From Prauserella marina (lineage in GTDB: Bacteria > Actinomycetota > Actinomycetes > Mycobacteriales > Pseudonocardiaceae): a stretch of DNA of 64,000 nt. The stretch covers positions 5,867,001 to 5,931,000 of the forward strand of contig NZ_CP016353.1 in NCBI RefSeq assembly GCF_002240355.1. Direction: 5' to 3'. Both the position numbers and the translations under genes were made by a program. Positions 36,639-45,074 of the stretch are shown here, piece after piece. The notes beneath the pieces are model-generated. The model saw nothing but the letters and a program-made list of their open reading frames with translations. It made no database searches and was not told the DNA's origin. Every line of letters starts with the position of its first letter. Position 1 is the first letter of the stretch.

Positions 36639-37961
36639 ATGTCCGGCATGCGGTTGGTGCGCGAGCTACTTCGGTCGAGAACTACGCCCGACCAGGCATT
36701 TCTGCTCCTTTGCGCGCGCGCCGATTCACTCGGCATCCCCGGCCCGGCCGCGTTGTGCGGCCGGTGGTTCGGGTCGAGAGCCGTCGTTGCCCCGACCGTC
36801 GAGCTGCGCCCGTTCGCCGAGGTCGAGGAGGCGTTCGCCGTTCCGGCACGGCAACCGCACGTCACGGGCGAGACCGGGGGCGCGGTCGGCGGTGGCTGGT
36901 TCGGATACCTTTCCTACGACCTGACCGATCCTTCGCGGCGCGGCACCGGAATCCCCAAAGCAAGCTGGGGCTGGGCCGACCACGTACTGCGGCTCGACGA
37001 GGAAGGGCGCTGGTGGTTCGAAGCCATCGTGAGTGGCGACGTCTCCGGGCTCGCCTCCGAACTGGAATCGGTACTCGACGCCGCCCCCATCGCCGTGACT
37101 CAGCCTTCGGCCCGGCTCGAATGGCCCGTCCCCGCCGAGCACGGGGAGGCCGTGAAGAGCTGCGTCCACGCGATCGGCGAAGGGGAACTGTTCCAGGCCA
37201 ACATCTGTACCCGGCTACGAGGGACGTTCGAGGGACAGCCTTCGGCGTTGTTCGCCGAGGGAGTGCGCACTCTCGCCCCGGCGAAGGCCGCCTATCTCGG
37301 CGGCGAATGGGGCGCGCTGGTGTCGATGTCGCCGGAACTGTTCCTCGCGAGATCGGGCACCCGCGTACGGTCGACGCCGATCAAAGGCACCCTTCCGCGA
37401 AGGGACGAACGAGACGCCGCGCTCGCCACGGCCCTGCGTAAGTCCACAAAGGATGTCGCGGAGAACGTGATGATCACCGACCTCGTGCGCAACGATCTCG
37501 GCAGGGTGTGCGAGGTGGGCAGCGTGCGGGTCCCCGAACTGCTCGCCGTGCGCGAGGCCCCCGGCGTGTGGCATCTCGACTCGACGGTGACCGGCGTACT
37601 CGCCCCCGGTCGCGACGACACCGAGCTGCTGAGGGCGACGTTCCCGCCGGGCTCGGTCACGGGCGCGCCGAAGCTCCGCGCGCTCGATCTCATCGCGGAA
37701 CTCGAAGCCGAGCCACGCGGCTGCTACACGGGGGCGATGGGGCTCGCGTCCCCGGTGGCCGGGCTCGAACTGAACGTCGCGATCCGGACGTTCGAGATCC
37801 GGTCGGGCGAGGTGACCCTCGGCGTCGGCGGCGGGATCACGGCCGACTCCGACCCCGATGCCGAGTGGCTGGAATGCCTGCACAAAGCCGCCCCGCTTGA
37901 GGGGCTGTTCGGTACGACGGCTCAGCCTGGGTTTCCACGGGCGAGCAGCGCGGCGTCGTAA
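36639..37961 (+). CDS. pabB: Aminodeoxychorismate synthase component I
   Basis: A 440-residue chorismate-utilising enzyme making 4-amino-4-deoxychorismate for folate (with PabA ammonia). Seen: GGWFGYLSYDL, IGEGELFQANICTRLRGTFE, SMSPELFLARSGTRVRSTPI with KGTLPR, NVMITDLVRNDLGRVCEVGS, FPPGSVTGAPKLRALDLIAE, and RGCYTGAMGLASP. These are the conserved core motifs. Anthranilate or isochorismate synthase are alternatives, but the order beside rsmI matches the actinobacterial pabB locus. Start: ATG at 36639 or 36648, both weak SDs. Its 3' end overlaps the convergent rsmI by 40 bp. Confidence 0.9.
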   Translation: MSGMRLVRELLRSRTTPDQAFLLLCARADSLGIPGPAALCGRWFGSRAVVAPTVELRPFAEVEEAFAVPARQPHVTGETGGAVGGGWFGYLSYDLTDPSRRGTGIPKASWGWADHVLRLDEEGRWWFEAIVSGDVSGLASELESVLDAAPIAVTQPSARLEWPVPAEHGEAVKSCVHAIGEGELFQANICTRLRGTFEGQPSALFAEGVRTLAPAKAAYLGGEWGALVSMSPELFLARSGTRVRSTPIKGTLPRRDERDAALATALRKSTKDVAENVMITDLVRNDLGRVCEVGSVRVPELLAVREAPGVWHLDSTVTGVLAPGRDDTELLRATFPPGSVTGAPKLRALDLIAELEAEPRGCYTGAMGLASPVAGLELNVAIRTFEIRSGEVTLGVGGGITADSDPDAEWLECLHKAAPLEGLFGTTAQPGFPRASSAAS

Positions 37962-38755
37962 AGCTCCTTCTTCGAAACACCGGAGGCCGAAGCGATCTCG
38001 GCAGCGACGGTCTTGAGCCGCTCGCCCTGCTCGACGCGGTCGAGTACCTCGCCGACCAGATCGGCGACGTCGACATCCCTCGGTTCGGCACCGGCGAGCA
38101 CGACGGTGATCTCGCCACGAACACCCTCACCGGCCCACGCGGCAAGTTCGGCGAGCGGACCCCTGCGCACTTCCTCGTAGGGCTTGGTCAGTTCCCTGCA
38201 CACCGCGGCCTTCCGCGACCCACCGAGCGTGTTCGCCGCCTCACCAAGAGTGGCGGCAACGCGGTGGGGTGACTCGAAGAAGACGACCGTGCGAGGTTCC
38301 TTGATCAGCCCGGCGAGCCACCGCGCCTTCTCACCCGCCTTGCGGGGCGCGAAACCCTCGAAACAGAACCGGTCGCTCGGCAACCCGGAAAGGGCGAGCG
38401 CCGTTGTCACGGCCGACGGCCCCGGCAGGCAGGTGACCGGCAAATCCTCCGCGACGCAGGCCGCGACCAGCCGGTATCCGGGATCGGACACGCTCGGCAT
38501 GCCCGCGTCGGTGACCAGCAGTACCAGCTCACCGGCACGCACTGATTCGACCAGCCTCGGCAGTCTCGCCGTCTCGACGTCCTCGTAGAAGCTCACCACC
38601 TTGCCCGACGGTGTCGCGCCGAGCGCGGTGGCAAGCGAACGCAGCCTGCGGGTGTCTTCGGCGGCGATGACGTCGGCTTCGCCGAGCGCCCGCACGAGGC
38701 GTGGGGAGGCGTCGCGGGAATCGCCGAGCGGGGTCGCCGCGAGTACGAGGGTCAC
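37922..38755 (-). CDS. rsmI: 16S rRNA (cytidine1402-2'-O)-methyltransferase
   Basis: A 277-residue tetrapyrrole-methylase-fold enzyme using SAM to 2'-O-methylate C1402 in the ribosomal P site. Seen: LAATPLGDSRDASPRLVRAL, ADVIAAEDTRRL (family signature), SFYEDVETARLP, VLLVTDAGMPSVSDPGYRLV, LPGPSAVTTALALSGLPSDR, FFESPHRVAATL, and CRELTKPYEEVRRGPL. GTG start at 38753-38755, divergent from pmt with a 62-bp gap, as in Rv1003-Rv1002c. The C-terminal basic-helix region (SGVSKKELYDAALL) is typical. Confidence 0.95.
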   Translation of the reverse strand: MTLVLAATPLGDSRDASPRLVRALGEADVIAAEDTRRLRSLATALGATPSGKVVSFYEDVETARLPRLVESVRAGELVLLVTDAGMPSVSDPGYRLVAACVAEDLPVTCLPGPSAVTTALALSGLPSDRFCFEGFAPRKAGEKARWLAGLIKEPRTVVFFESPHRVAATLGEAANTLGGSRKAAVCRELTKPYEEVRRGPLAELAAWAGEGVRGEITVVLAGAEPRDVDVADLVGEVLDRVEQGERLKTVAAEIASASGVSKKELYDAALLARGNPG

Positions 38756-38817
38756 CAGCCGAGGCTATCCGGGGCGTCGACACCGTGTTGACGTCACCGC
38801 CCGTAGGATCGGGCCCC

Positions 38818-40389
38818 GTGACCGCACTCCTCACCCGCTCGCCTGGGGGCGCGGGCCCGGGAACAGAGCGGACACGGCAGCCGCCGAGCGATCGCGAGGC
38901 CGCACTGCTGGGAACGCCCATGCCCGGCGACCGCGTGCGTGCTCTCGTGGTGACGTTCGTGCTCACCGCGATCGCCGGAATCGTTCGGTTGCAGAACCTG
39001 GGAGTTCCCACCGACAAGGGAACCCCGGTCTTCGACGAGAAGCACTACGTCCCTCAGGCGTGGCAGATGCTGCGCAACGGCGGATACGAGGACAACTACG
39101 GCTACGAACTGGTCGTGCATCCGCCGCTGGCGAAACAACTCATCGCGATCGGCGAGTGGCTTTTCGGCTACAACGGCTGGGGCTGGCGGTTCAGCGCGGC
39201 CGTCGCGGGCATGTTGATCGTGCTGCTGACCATCCGGATCGCGCGAAGGCTGACGAGGTCGACGTTGCTCGGCGCGGTCGCGGGTGTGCTGGTGATCTGC
39301 GACGGCGTCCTGCACCTGCAATCGCGGATGGGGATGCTCGACATCTTCATCGCGCTGTTCGTCCTCGCCGCGTTCGGCACGCTGCTCATGGACAGGGAGC
39401 AGGTGCGACAGCGGCTCGCCGTCGCGGTGCGTGAGGGATGGGTCGGCGAGACTCCCTTCGGTCCGAAGCTCGGGTTCCGGTGGTGGCGATTCGGCACCGG
39501 GGTATTGCTCGGGCTGGCGACGGCCATCAAGTGGTCCGGCATGTACTGGGTACTCGCCTTCGGGCTGCTGTGCGTGATTTTCGATGTGACCGCGCGCAAG
39601 GCGGCGGGTGTCGCGAGGCCGTGGGCCGGGATGCTGCGCAGGGATCTGGCGCCCGCGTTGTGGAGTATCGGCGCCGTCGCCGTACTCGCCTACCTTTCGA
39701 CCTGGTGGGCGTGGTTCGCGAGTGAGACGGCGACCGACCGGAACTACACCGAGATCAACGGCGTCGCCGATGGGCCGTTCGGTTTCGTACCGGCGGCTTT
39801 GCGTTCACTCGTGCTCTACACGTTCAACGTGCTGGATTTTCACGAGAGCCTGGCGACCCCTGACGGTGATCCGCATCCGTGGGAGTCGAAGCCGTGGACG
39901 TGGCCCATGGGGCTGCGGCCGATGCTGTACTCGTACGCGTCGGGGGAAACGACGACCGGGTGTGGCGAATCGGAGTGTGTGCGCGCCACGATGCTGGTCG
40001 GAACACCTGCCATGTGGTGGCTCGCGCTGCCGGTGCTCGGCTGGGGACTGTGGCGGTCGATCTTCCGCGCGGACTGGCGGTACGCGGCCGTGCTGGTCGG
40101 TTACGCGGCAGGTTTGCTGCCTTGGTTCGTGAACCTCGACCGGCAGATGTATTTCTTCTACGCGACGCCGATGGCGCCGTTCCTGATACTCGGGTTGACG
40201 CTCGTGCTGGGCCAGATACTGGGCACGGCGCGCAGCGGCTTCGAGCGAAGAGGCACCGGGTTGCTCGTCGTTGCGCTCTATGTCGGTCTGGTGGTCGCGA
40301 ATTTCGTGTGGTTGTGGCCGATCCTCAACGGCGACGCGATCACCATGGACCGCTGGCAAGCCGAACTCTGGCTCCCCTCCTGGCGCTGA
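38818..40389 (+). CDS. pmt: Protein-O-mannosyltransferase (GT39)
   Basis: A 523-residue multi-pass membrane enzyme transferring mannose from polyprenyl-phosphate-mannose to exported proteins. The N-terminal catalytic loop contains GTPVFDEKHYVPQAWQMLRN (the DE acid pair of PMT enzymes), then VVHPPLAKQLIAIGEWLFGY and NGWGWRFSAAVAGMLIVLLT, with further hydrophobic helices to the end (~10). Seen also: LATAIKWSGMYWVLAFGLLC and LLPWFVNLDRQMYFFYATPM. It matches Rv1002c in position and pattern. GTG start at 38818. The region after the gene is a large repeat block. Confidence 0.93.
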   Translation: MTALLTRSPGGAGPGTERTRQPPSDREAALLGTPMPGDRVRALVVTFVLTAIAGIVRLQNLGVPTDKGTPVFDEKHYVPQAWQMLRNGGYEDNYGYELVVHPPLAKQLIAIGEWLFGYNGWGWRFSAAVAGMLIVLLTIRIARRLTRSTLLGAVAGVLVICDGVLHLQSRMGMLDIFIALFVLAAFGTLLMDREQVRQRLAVAVREGWVGETPFGPKLGFRWWRFGTGVLLGLATAIKWSGMYWVLAFGLLCVIFDVTARKAAGVARPWAGMLRRDLAPALWSIGAVAVLAYLSTWWAWFASETATDRNYTEINGVADGPFGFVPAALRSLVLYTFNVLDFHESLATPDGDPHPWESKPWTWPMGLRPMLYSYASGETTTGCGESECVRATMLVGTPAMWWLALPVLGWGLWRSIFRADWRYAAVLVGYAAGLLPWFVNLDRQMYFFYATPMAPFLILGLTLVLGQILGTARSGFERRGTGLLVVALYVGLVVANFVWLWPILNGDAITMDRWQAELWLPSWR

Positions 40390-40450
40390 GTGCGCCTACC
40401 CTTCGGCGCGCGCGGCGCGCCTCGCCGAGGCGTGCCGGAGCGCGGCGGCC

Positions 40451-40668
40451 GTGGCGTGCCCTGGCGTGCCCGGCGTGGCGCGGCCGGGGCGCGGCCGGCG
40501 TGGCGGGCGTGGCAGGGCGTGCCCAGCGGGGCGGGCCCAGCGGGGCGGGCCCGGCGGGGCGGGGGCGCGGCCGGGCACAGCCGGGTGGCGCGGCCGGGGT
40601 GGCGTGGCCGGGGTGGCGTGGCCGGGCACAGCCGGGGTGGCGCGGCCGGAGTGGCGTGGCCGGGGCGC
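40451..40668. repeat. GC-rich minisatellite
   Basis: Irregular repeats of two motifs: CAGCGGGGCGGGCC (about three times near 40524-40562) and GTGGCGTGGCCGGG with a variant GGGCACAGCC (about six times, 40570-40665). The sequence is C-poor on the plus strand. Slippage-prone. Confidence 0.75.
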
Positions 40669-40807
40669 GCGAGTCCCGCACTCAGGACGCCGAGATCCGC
40701 GCCCAGGAGCCCGAGATCCGCGCCCAGGACGCCGAGATCTGCGCTGGAGCGCGCGAGATCCGCACTCAGGCTGCCGAAACCCACGCTGAGGAGCACGAGA
40801 TCCGCGT
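40668..40807 (-). repeat. 21-bp tandem repeat array (array 4)
   Basis: About seven units on the minus strand, with heads GCGGATCTCG, GCAGATCTCG and GCGGGACTCG. The tails often contain GTCCTGAGT or CTCCTGGGC. Paired with array 5 in the opposite orientation. Confidence 0.88.
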
Positions 40808-40944
40808 TGGCGTGGATGGGCCGTTCCCACAGGCATCAAGAACAGCCACAAGCCTTGACTAAGCCACCTTCAACCGCGCCACCGAGCTTCCGCAGGCACC
40901 AGCATCACCCACATGTATCACTTGAGGCCCTTATGCAACTCCTG

Positions 40945-41001
40945 TTGGAAGCGGGGGAGCTTTGCTGCCGTTTTCCAGCAGTAAGGCTCCCCCGCTTCCA
41001 A
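40945..41001. terminator. Long imperfect palindrome (copy 2 of the 25774 element)
   Basis: TTGGAAGCGGGGGAGC and its exact complement form a 16-bp outer stem (40945-40960 with 40986-41001). It continues inward as TTTGCTG against CAGTAAG with two mismatches. The core GCGGGGGAGC TTTGCTGCCG matches the palindrome at 25774. Between convergent genes. Confidence 0.75.
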
Positions 41002-41067
41002 TGCGAACGGAACCGCGCCGCGACATTGCGCTTCCCGACCTCGGGGACAGCGCTCACCGGTGCCAAT

Positions 41068-41217
41068 GCGGATCTCGGCGAGCTGGATGCAGACCTCGGC
41101 AGCCGGAGTGCAGATCTCGACGACGCCACCGCAGACCTCGACGACGCCACTGCGGATCTCGCCGCCCCGAACGCAGAACTCGCGCGCCTGAGTGCGGATC
41201 TCGGCGACGCCGCCGCG
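41068..41217 (+). repeat. 21-bp tandem repeat array (array 5)
   Basis: About seven units on the plus strand. Heads include GCGGATCTCG, GCAGACCTCG, GCAGATCTCG and GCAGAACTCG. Two consecutive units CGCAGACCTCGACGACGCCA are nearly identical. In one frame it reads ADLDDAT-type heptads. Ends ~20 bp from the kinase gene's stop. Confidence 0.88.
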
Positions 41218-41236
41218 GCGCCTCACGCCCGGCGGG

Positions 41237-42952
41237 CTACTGGATCCTTGGGACGACCCTGGTTACCGGGCCTTCCGCGGAGTGACCGGTCCTGCTCAGC
41301 CAGCCCTCCACCTCACGCTGCACTGCCTTGAGCGTCGGCCGGTTCCTCGGCTGCGGGTCGAGCGAGGCGATCAACAGCCGCGCGTGCACGCTCTGCCTCG
41401 GCAGCTGCGACGGCGGCTCTGCCCTCGCCGCCGCCATCAGCGCGGCCATCGGCGTCTCCCTGGTCCCCCTCGGCGGGTAACCCGACAACGCGAAACTCAC
41501 CGTCGCCGCGAGCTGCCAGGCATCGGATGCCGGACTCGCCGGAGCACCGGCCGCCGTCTCCGGCGCCACGTAGTCAGGGGTACCGATCATCATCCCGGTC
41601 GCCGTCAGCTTCGAATCACCCTTGCTGCGCGCGATACCGAAGTCGATCAGGTGCGGAATCCCTTCGCCGTCGACGATGACGTTCGATGGCTTCATGTCCC
41701 TGTGCAGCACACCCTTGTCGTGCGCCTCGGACAGCGCACCCGCGAGCGTCGCCCACAGCCTGCCAGCCGAAAGGTCGTCGAGTGGGCCGTTACCGTCGAC
41801 GGCTTCGGCGAGCGCCTGACCTTCCAGGTACTCCATCACCAGCGCGAGGCCGTCGGGTTCCTCGACGAGGTCGTACACGCGCACACAGTTCGGATGGTTG
41901 ACCATCGCGAGCGCGCGCGCTTCCCGCTGCATGCGCTGCTCGGTGTCCTCGTCCGGCGCGTGCGCGATCTTCAGCGCGACCGTGCGCCCCAGCTGCATGT
42001 CCTGTGCTTCCCACACGGTGCCGAACCCGCCGTGACCGAGCCTGCGAATCCTGCGGAACCTGCTGCTTCCCGCCGCACCTGAGCCAGGCGGCACCGGCAC
42101 CGGACCTGGTACGGCCGCCAGCGCTCCCGCGTCCTGGGCTGGCGCGACCGACGTCGGCGGATACTGCTTCTCCGGCGGAGGAGGAGGCTGCTGCTTCTGC
42201 TCCGGCGGCACGTATGGCGGGGGTTGTGGCCGCTCAGGCGGACGATCCGAGTTCTGGATGGTCGACCAGCTCGGCGGCCCGACCAGCGCGACGGGGATGA
42301 CGCCGAGCACCGCAGCGGGCAGGAACCCGAGCCACAGGTGGACGGCGGTGTTGGCCTCGACGACCGAGGCGAACAGTACGAAGGCCACGAACGAACCCCA
42401 CAGCAGCCTGCCAGGCCACTTCGGGCCCCTGCGAAGGGCAACCCTGCCGAGCAGCATCACCGCGAGCAGCGCCAGGATCGGCAGGCCGACCAGCGCACCC
42501 AGGTAGTAGCCGTAGGCAAGCACGCTGTCGGAGGGGTAGAACAGCGTCTCGTAGACGTTCTGACCGCCGCCGAGGTAGGTCGACTGCTCACCGACGAAGC
42601 AGTACGCGTTGTGCAGCGTGGCGACCTCCGAGGCGGAGAGTCCCCCGGTGCCGCCCGCGAACACGTCCCGGTACACGCCGGACACACCGTTCATGAGGAA
42701 CCATGGGATGGCGAGGACGAAGACCACGCCGACGCCCGCGATCACGAACAGCGGCACGCCGTGATAGCGGTTGCCGGTGAACTTGCGCATCAGCGCGACG
42801 ATCACCATGCCCACCACCGGGACCAGTGCGATCAGCGCGCCGGCCATACTCGTCGCCCACACCCAGTCGCCAGGGCAGAACCCCGGCTGAAACAGGGTGT
42901 GCGCAAGCGAAAGCAACGCGCTTACGATCGATCCGTTCGCGGTGGTTTCCAC
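41237..42952 (-). CDS. Membrane protein with C-terminal Ser/Thr protein kinase domain
   Basis: A 571-residue protein with the reverse of the usual PknB layout. The N-terminal ~230 residues hold about five hydrophobic segments (residues ~33-55, 66-88, 140-165, 185-205, 207-228). A Pro/Gln-rich linker follows (~235-290). The C-terminal kinase domain (~300-560) has the Gly loop LGHGGFGTVWEA, Lys in VALKIA, HRDMKPSN (~419-426), DFGIAR (~437) and the APE-like APET. The GTG at 42952 has AAAGGAG five bases upstream. The kinase side is predicted cytoplasmic. The short segment CFVGEQSTYLGGGQNVYETL lies in a predicted outside loop and could sense a ligand (inference). Divergent from prpE. Confidence 0.88.
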   Translation of the reverse strand: METTANGSIVSALLSLAHTLFQPGFCPGDWVWATSMAGALIALVPVVGMVIVALMRKFTGNRYHGVPLFVIAGVGVVFVLAIPWFLMNGVSGVYRDVFAGGTGGLSASEVATLHNAYCFVGEQSTYLGGGQNVYETLFYPSDSVLAYGYYLGALVGLPILALLAVMLLGRVALRRGPKWPGRLLWGSFVAFVLFASVVEANTAVHLWLGFLPAAVLGVIPVALVGPPSWSTIQNSDRPPERPQPPPYVPPEQKQQPPPPPEKQYPPTSVAPAQDAGALAAVPGPVPVPPGSGAAGSSRFRRIRRLGHGGFGTVWEAQDMQLGRTVALKIAHAPDEDTEQRMQREARALAMVNHPNCVRVYDLVEEPDGLALVMEYLEGQALAEAVDGNGPLDDLSAGRLWATLAGALSEAHDKGVLHRDMKPSNVIVDGEGIPHLIDFGIARSKGDSKLTATGMMIGTPDYVAPETAAGAPASPASDAWQLAATVSFALSGYPPRGTRETPMAALMAAARAEPPSQLPRQSVHARLLIASLDPQPRNRPTLKAVQREVEGWLSRTGHSAEGPVTRVVPRIQ

Positions 42953-43113
42953 CCACGCTCCTTTGCCAGCTTTCCGGTCGCTTCACAGTATGTCGAGTCC
43001 TCTCAGGGTGGACGCGGGCGGTGGCCGTCACGTTCACTCCGGCTCGATGAACTGGTGCGGACACTCGTTGGCGTTCTACGGTCACGGCACGCACTCGACG
43101 ACGAGGAGGAAGC

Positions 43114-44997
43114 ATGGGCGCCTATGCCGAGATCTACCGGCGGAGCCTTGACGACAGGGAGGGCTTCTGGCTCAAGGCCGCCGAGTCGATCGCCTGGTCG
43201 AAACCGCCGTCGGTGGCTCTCGACGCGTCGAGGGCACCGTTGTACCGGTGGTTTCCCGACGGGGAGTTGAACACCTCGTACAACGCGCTCGACCGGCATG
43301 TCGAACAGGGCAGGGGCGATCAACCGGCCCTGATCTGGGACTCGCCCGTGACCCAATCGCAACGCCGGTACACCTACGCCGAACTCCGCGACGAGGTCGC
43401 CAGGTTCGCGGGTGCGCTGACCGGTCTCGGCGTGACGAAGGGTGACCGGGTCATCATCTATCTGCCGATGGTGCCCGAGGCGGTGATCGCGATGCTCGGC
43501 TGCGCCAGGATCGGCGCCGTGCACTCGGTGGTGTTCGGTGGCTTCGCGCCGAAAGAACTCGCGGCCAGAGTGGAGGACGCGAAGCCGAAGGTCATCGTCG
43601 CCGCCTCCGCCGGGATCGAGCCGACGAGGGTCGTCGAGTACAAGCCCATCATCGAGGCGGCACTGGAGACGACGGAACACCAGCCGAGCGCGGTCGTGGT
43701 GCTGCAGCGGGACGCGGCGAAAGCCGAGTTGACGGAGCGGGACGTCGACTGGGCCGAGCTGATGGCGAGCGCGGAGCCCGCCGATCCCGTCGCGGTCGCG
43801 GCGATCGATCCGCTCTACATCCTCTACACGTCGGGAACGACGGGGAAACCGAAGGGCGTCGTGCGGGACACCGGCGGCCACGCGGTCGCGCTCGCCTGGT
43901 CGATGGATGCCGTCTACGACGTGCGACAGGGTGACGTGTGGTGGACGGCCTCCGACGTCGGCTGGGTCGTCGGTCACTCCTACATCGTGTACGCGCCGCT
44001 GCTCGTCGGCGCCACGACGGTGATTTACGAAGGCAAACCCGTGGGGACGCCGGATGCGGGTGCGTTCTGGCGGGTCGTCGCGGAGCACGGCGCCACCGCG
44101 TTGTTCACGGCGCCGACCGCGCTGAGGGCCATCAAGAGGGTAGACCCGGAGGGCGGCGAGATCGTCAAGTACGACCTCTCCCGGTTCTCGACGTTGTTCA
44201 TGGCGGGCGAACGACTCGACCCCGAGACCTACCACTGGGCACACGACAAGCTCGGTGTTCCGGTGATCGACCACTGGTGGCAGACGGAGACGGGCTGGCC
44301 CATCGCCGCCAATCCGCGCGGGATCGAGAAGCTGCCGGTCAAGCCGGGGTCGGCGACCGTTCCCGTGCCAGGCTGGGACGTGCGCGTACTCGACCAGGCA
44401 GGCAACGAACTGCCTGCCGACAAGGAGGGCGCGATCGCCATCAAACTGCCGTTGCCGCCGGGGTCGCTGCCGACGTTGTGGGGTGACGACGACCGGTTCA
44501 TCGAGGCATACCTTTCGCGGTACGAGGGGTACTACCTGACAGGTGACTCCGGCTACCTCGATTCCGACGGCTACCTCTTCGTCATGGGACGCACCGACGA
44601 CGTCATCAACGTCGCGGGCCACCGGCTGTCGACCGGCTCCATGGAGGCGGTGCTCGCCGCGCATCCCGCCGTCGCCGAATGCGCGGTCATCGGCGTGCAC
44701 GACGCGCTCAAGGGTCAGCTTCCCCGTGGTTTCGTCGTACTCAAGGCAGGAGTGGACATCGCGGAGGAGCAACTCCGCGACGAACTCGTCGCCGCGGTGC
44801 GCGCCGACATCGGCCCCGTCGCGGCGTTCCGCGACGTCTCCGTCGTCGAAGCGCTCCCGAAGACACGCTCGGGGAAGATCCTGCGCAAGACCATGCGGGG
44901 CATCGCGGACGGCAGGGACGAGCCGGTGCCGTCCACCATCGAGGACCCGAACGTACTCACCGCATTGCGACCCATCCTGCGCACTGAAAAGGGCTAG
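43114..44997 (+). CDS. prpE: Propionyl-CoA (acyl-CoA) synthetase
   Basis: A 627-residue AMP-forming short-chain acyl-CoA synthetase of the Acs/PrpE type. Seen: an ACAS N-terminal segment (RSLDDREGFWLKAAESIAW, FPDGELNTSYNALDRHVEQG), ILYTSGTTGKPKGVVRDTGG (A3), WWTASDVGWVVGHSYIVYAP, DHWWQTETGWPI (A5), GYYLTGDSGYLDSDGYLFVM (A7), GRTDDVINVAGHRLS (A8) and PKTRSGKILRKTMR with the regulatory Lys (A10). PrpE is favoured over Acs by the length and the RDTGG and WWQTETGWPI forms. Divergent from the membrane kinase. Confidence 0.9.
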   Translation: MGAYAEIYRRSLDDREGFWLKAAESIAWSKPPSVALDASRAPLYRWFPDGELNTSYNALDRHVEQGRGDQPALIWDSPVTQSQRRYTYAELRDEVARFAGALTGLGVTKGDRVIIYLPMVPEAVIAMLGCARIGAVHSVVFGGFAPKELAARVEDAKPKVIVAASAGIEPTRVVEYKPIIEAALETTEHQPSAVVVLQRDAAKAELTERDVDWAELMASAEPADPVAVAAIDPLYILYTSGTTGKPKGVVRDTGGHAVALAWSMDAVYDVRQGDVWWTASDVGWVVGHSYIVYAPLLVGATTVIYEGKPVGTPDAGAFWRVVAEHGATALFTAPTALRAIKRVDPEGGEIVKYDLSRFSTLFMAGERLDPETYHWAHDKLGVPVIDHWWQTETGWPIAANPRGIEKLPVKPGSATVPVPGWDVRVLDQAGNELPADKEGAIAIKLPLPPGSLPTLWGDDDRFIEAYLSRYEGYYLTGDSGYLDSDGYLFVMGRTDDVINVAGHRLSTGSMEAVLAAHPAVAECAVIGVHDALKGQLPRGFVVLKAGVDIAEEQLRDELVAAVRADIGPVAAFRDVSVVEALPKTRSGKILRKTMRGIADGRDEPVPSTIEDPNVLTALRPILRTEKG

Positions 44998-45025
44998 GCC
45001 GAACGGCGGCTGTCGGCATCTAATT

Positions 45026-45041
45026 ATTGGTCTATACCTTT
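45026..45041. promoter_or_regulatory. DasR-responsive element (dre) upstream of hexosaminidase
   Basis: ATTGGTCTATACCTTT: a near-palindrome matching the recalled dre consensus (A)CTGGTCTAGACCACT in the TGGTCTA-ACC core. It lies 34 bp upstream of the GH20 GTG. In streptomycetes DasR represses chitin and N-acetylglucosamine genes and is released by glucosamine-6-phosphate, so this gene is likely in that regulon. The DasR gene is not in the window. Confidence 0.8.
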
Positions 45042-45074
45042 ACGCACCTGCTCGTCTCCCATCGGAGGTGCTCC

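Larger units (their letters stand above)
40390..41236. other. 847-bp gene-free, repeat-rich region
   Basis: Between the convergent pmt and membrane-kinase genes. In order: a short GC-rich minisatellite (40451-40668), a minus-oriented 21-bp array (40668-40807), ~140 bp of plain sequence, a long palindrome (40945-41001), about 65 bp, then a plus-oriented 21-bp array (41068-41217). Long open frames here follow from the repeat periods and are not convincing genes. Confidence 0.75.

Noticed and set aside
40276-41331. Several 100-330-codon frames through the repeat block on both strands
   Set aside because: They exist because repeat periods are multiples of three; translations are Gly/Arg/Ala/Pro-only or heptad repeats, and starts lack ribosome sites.
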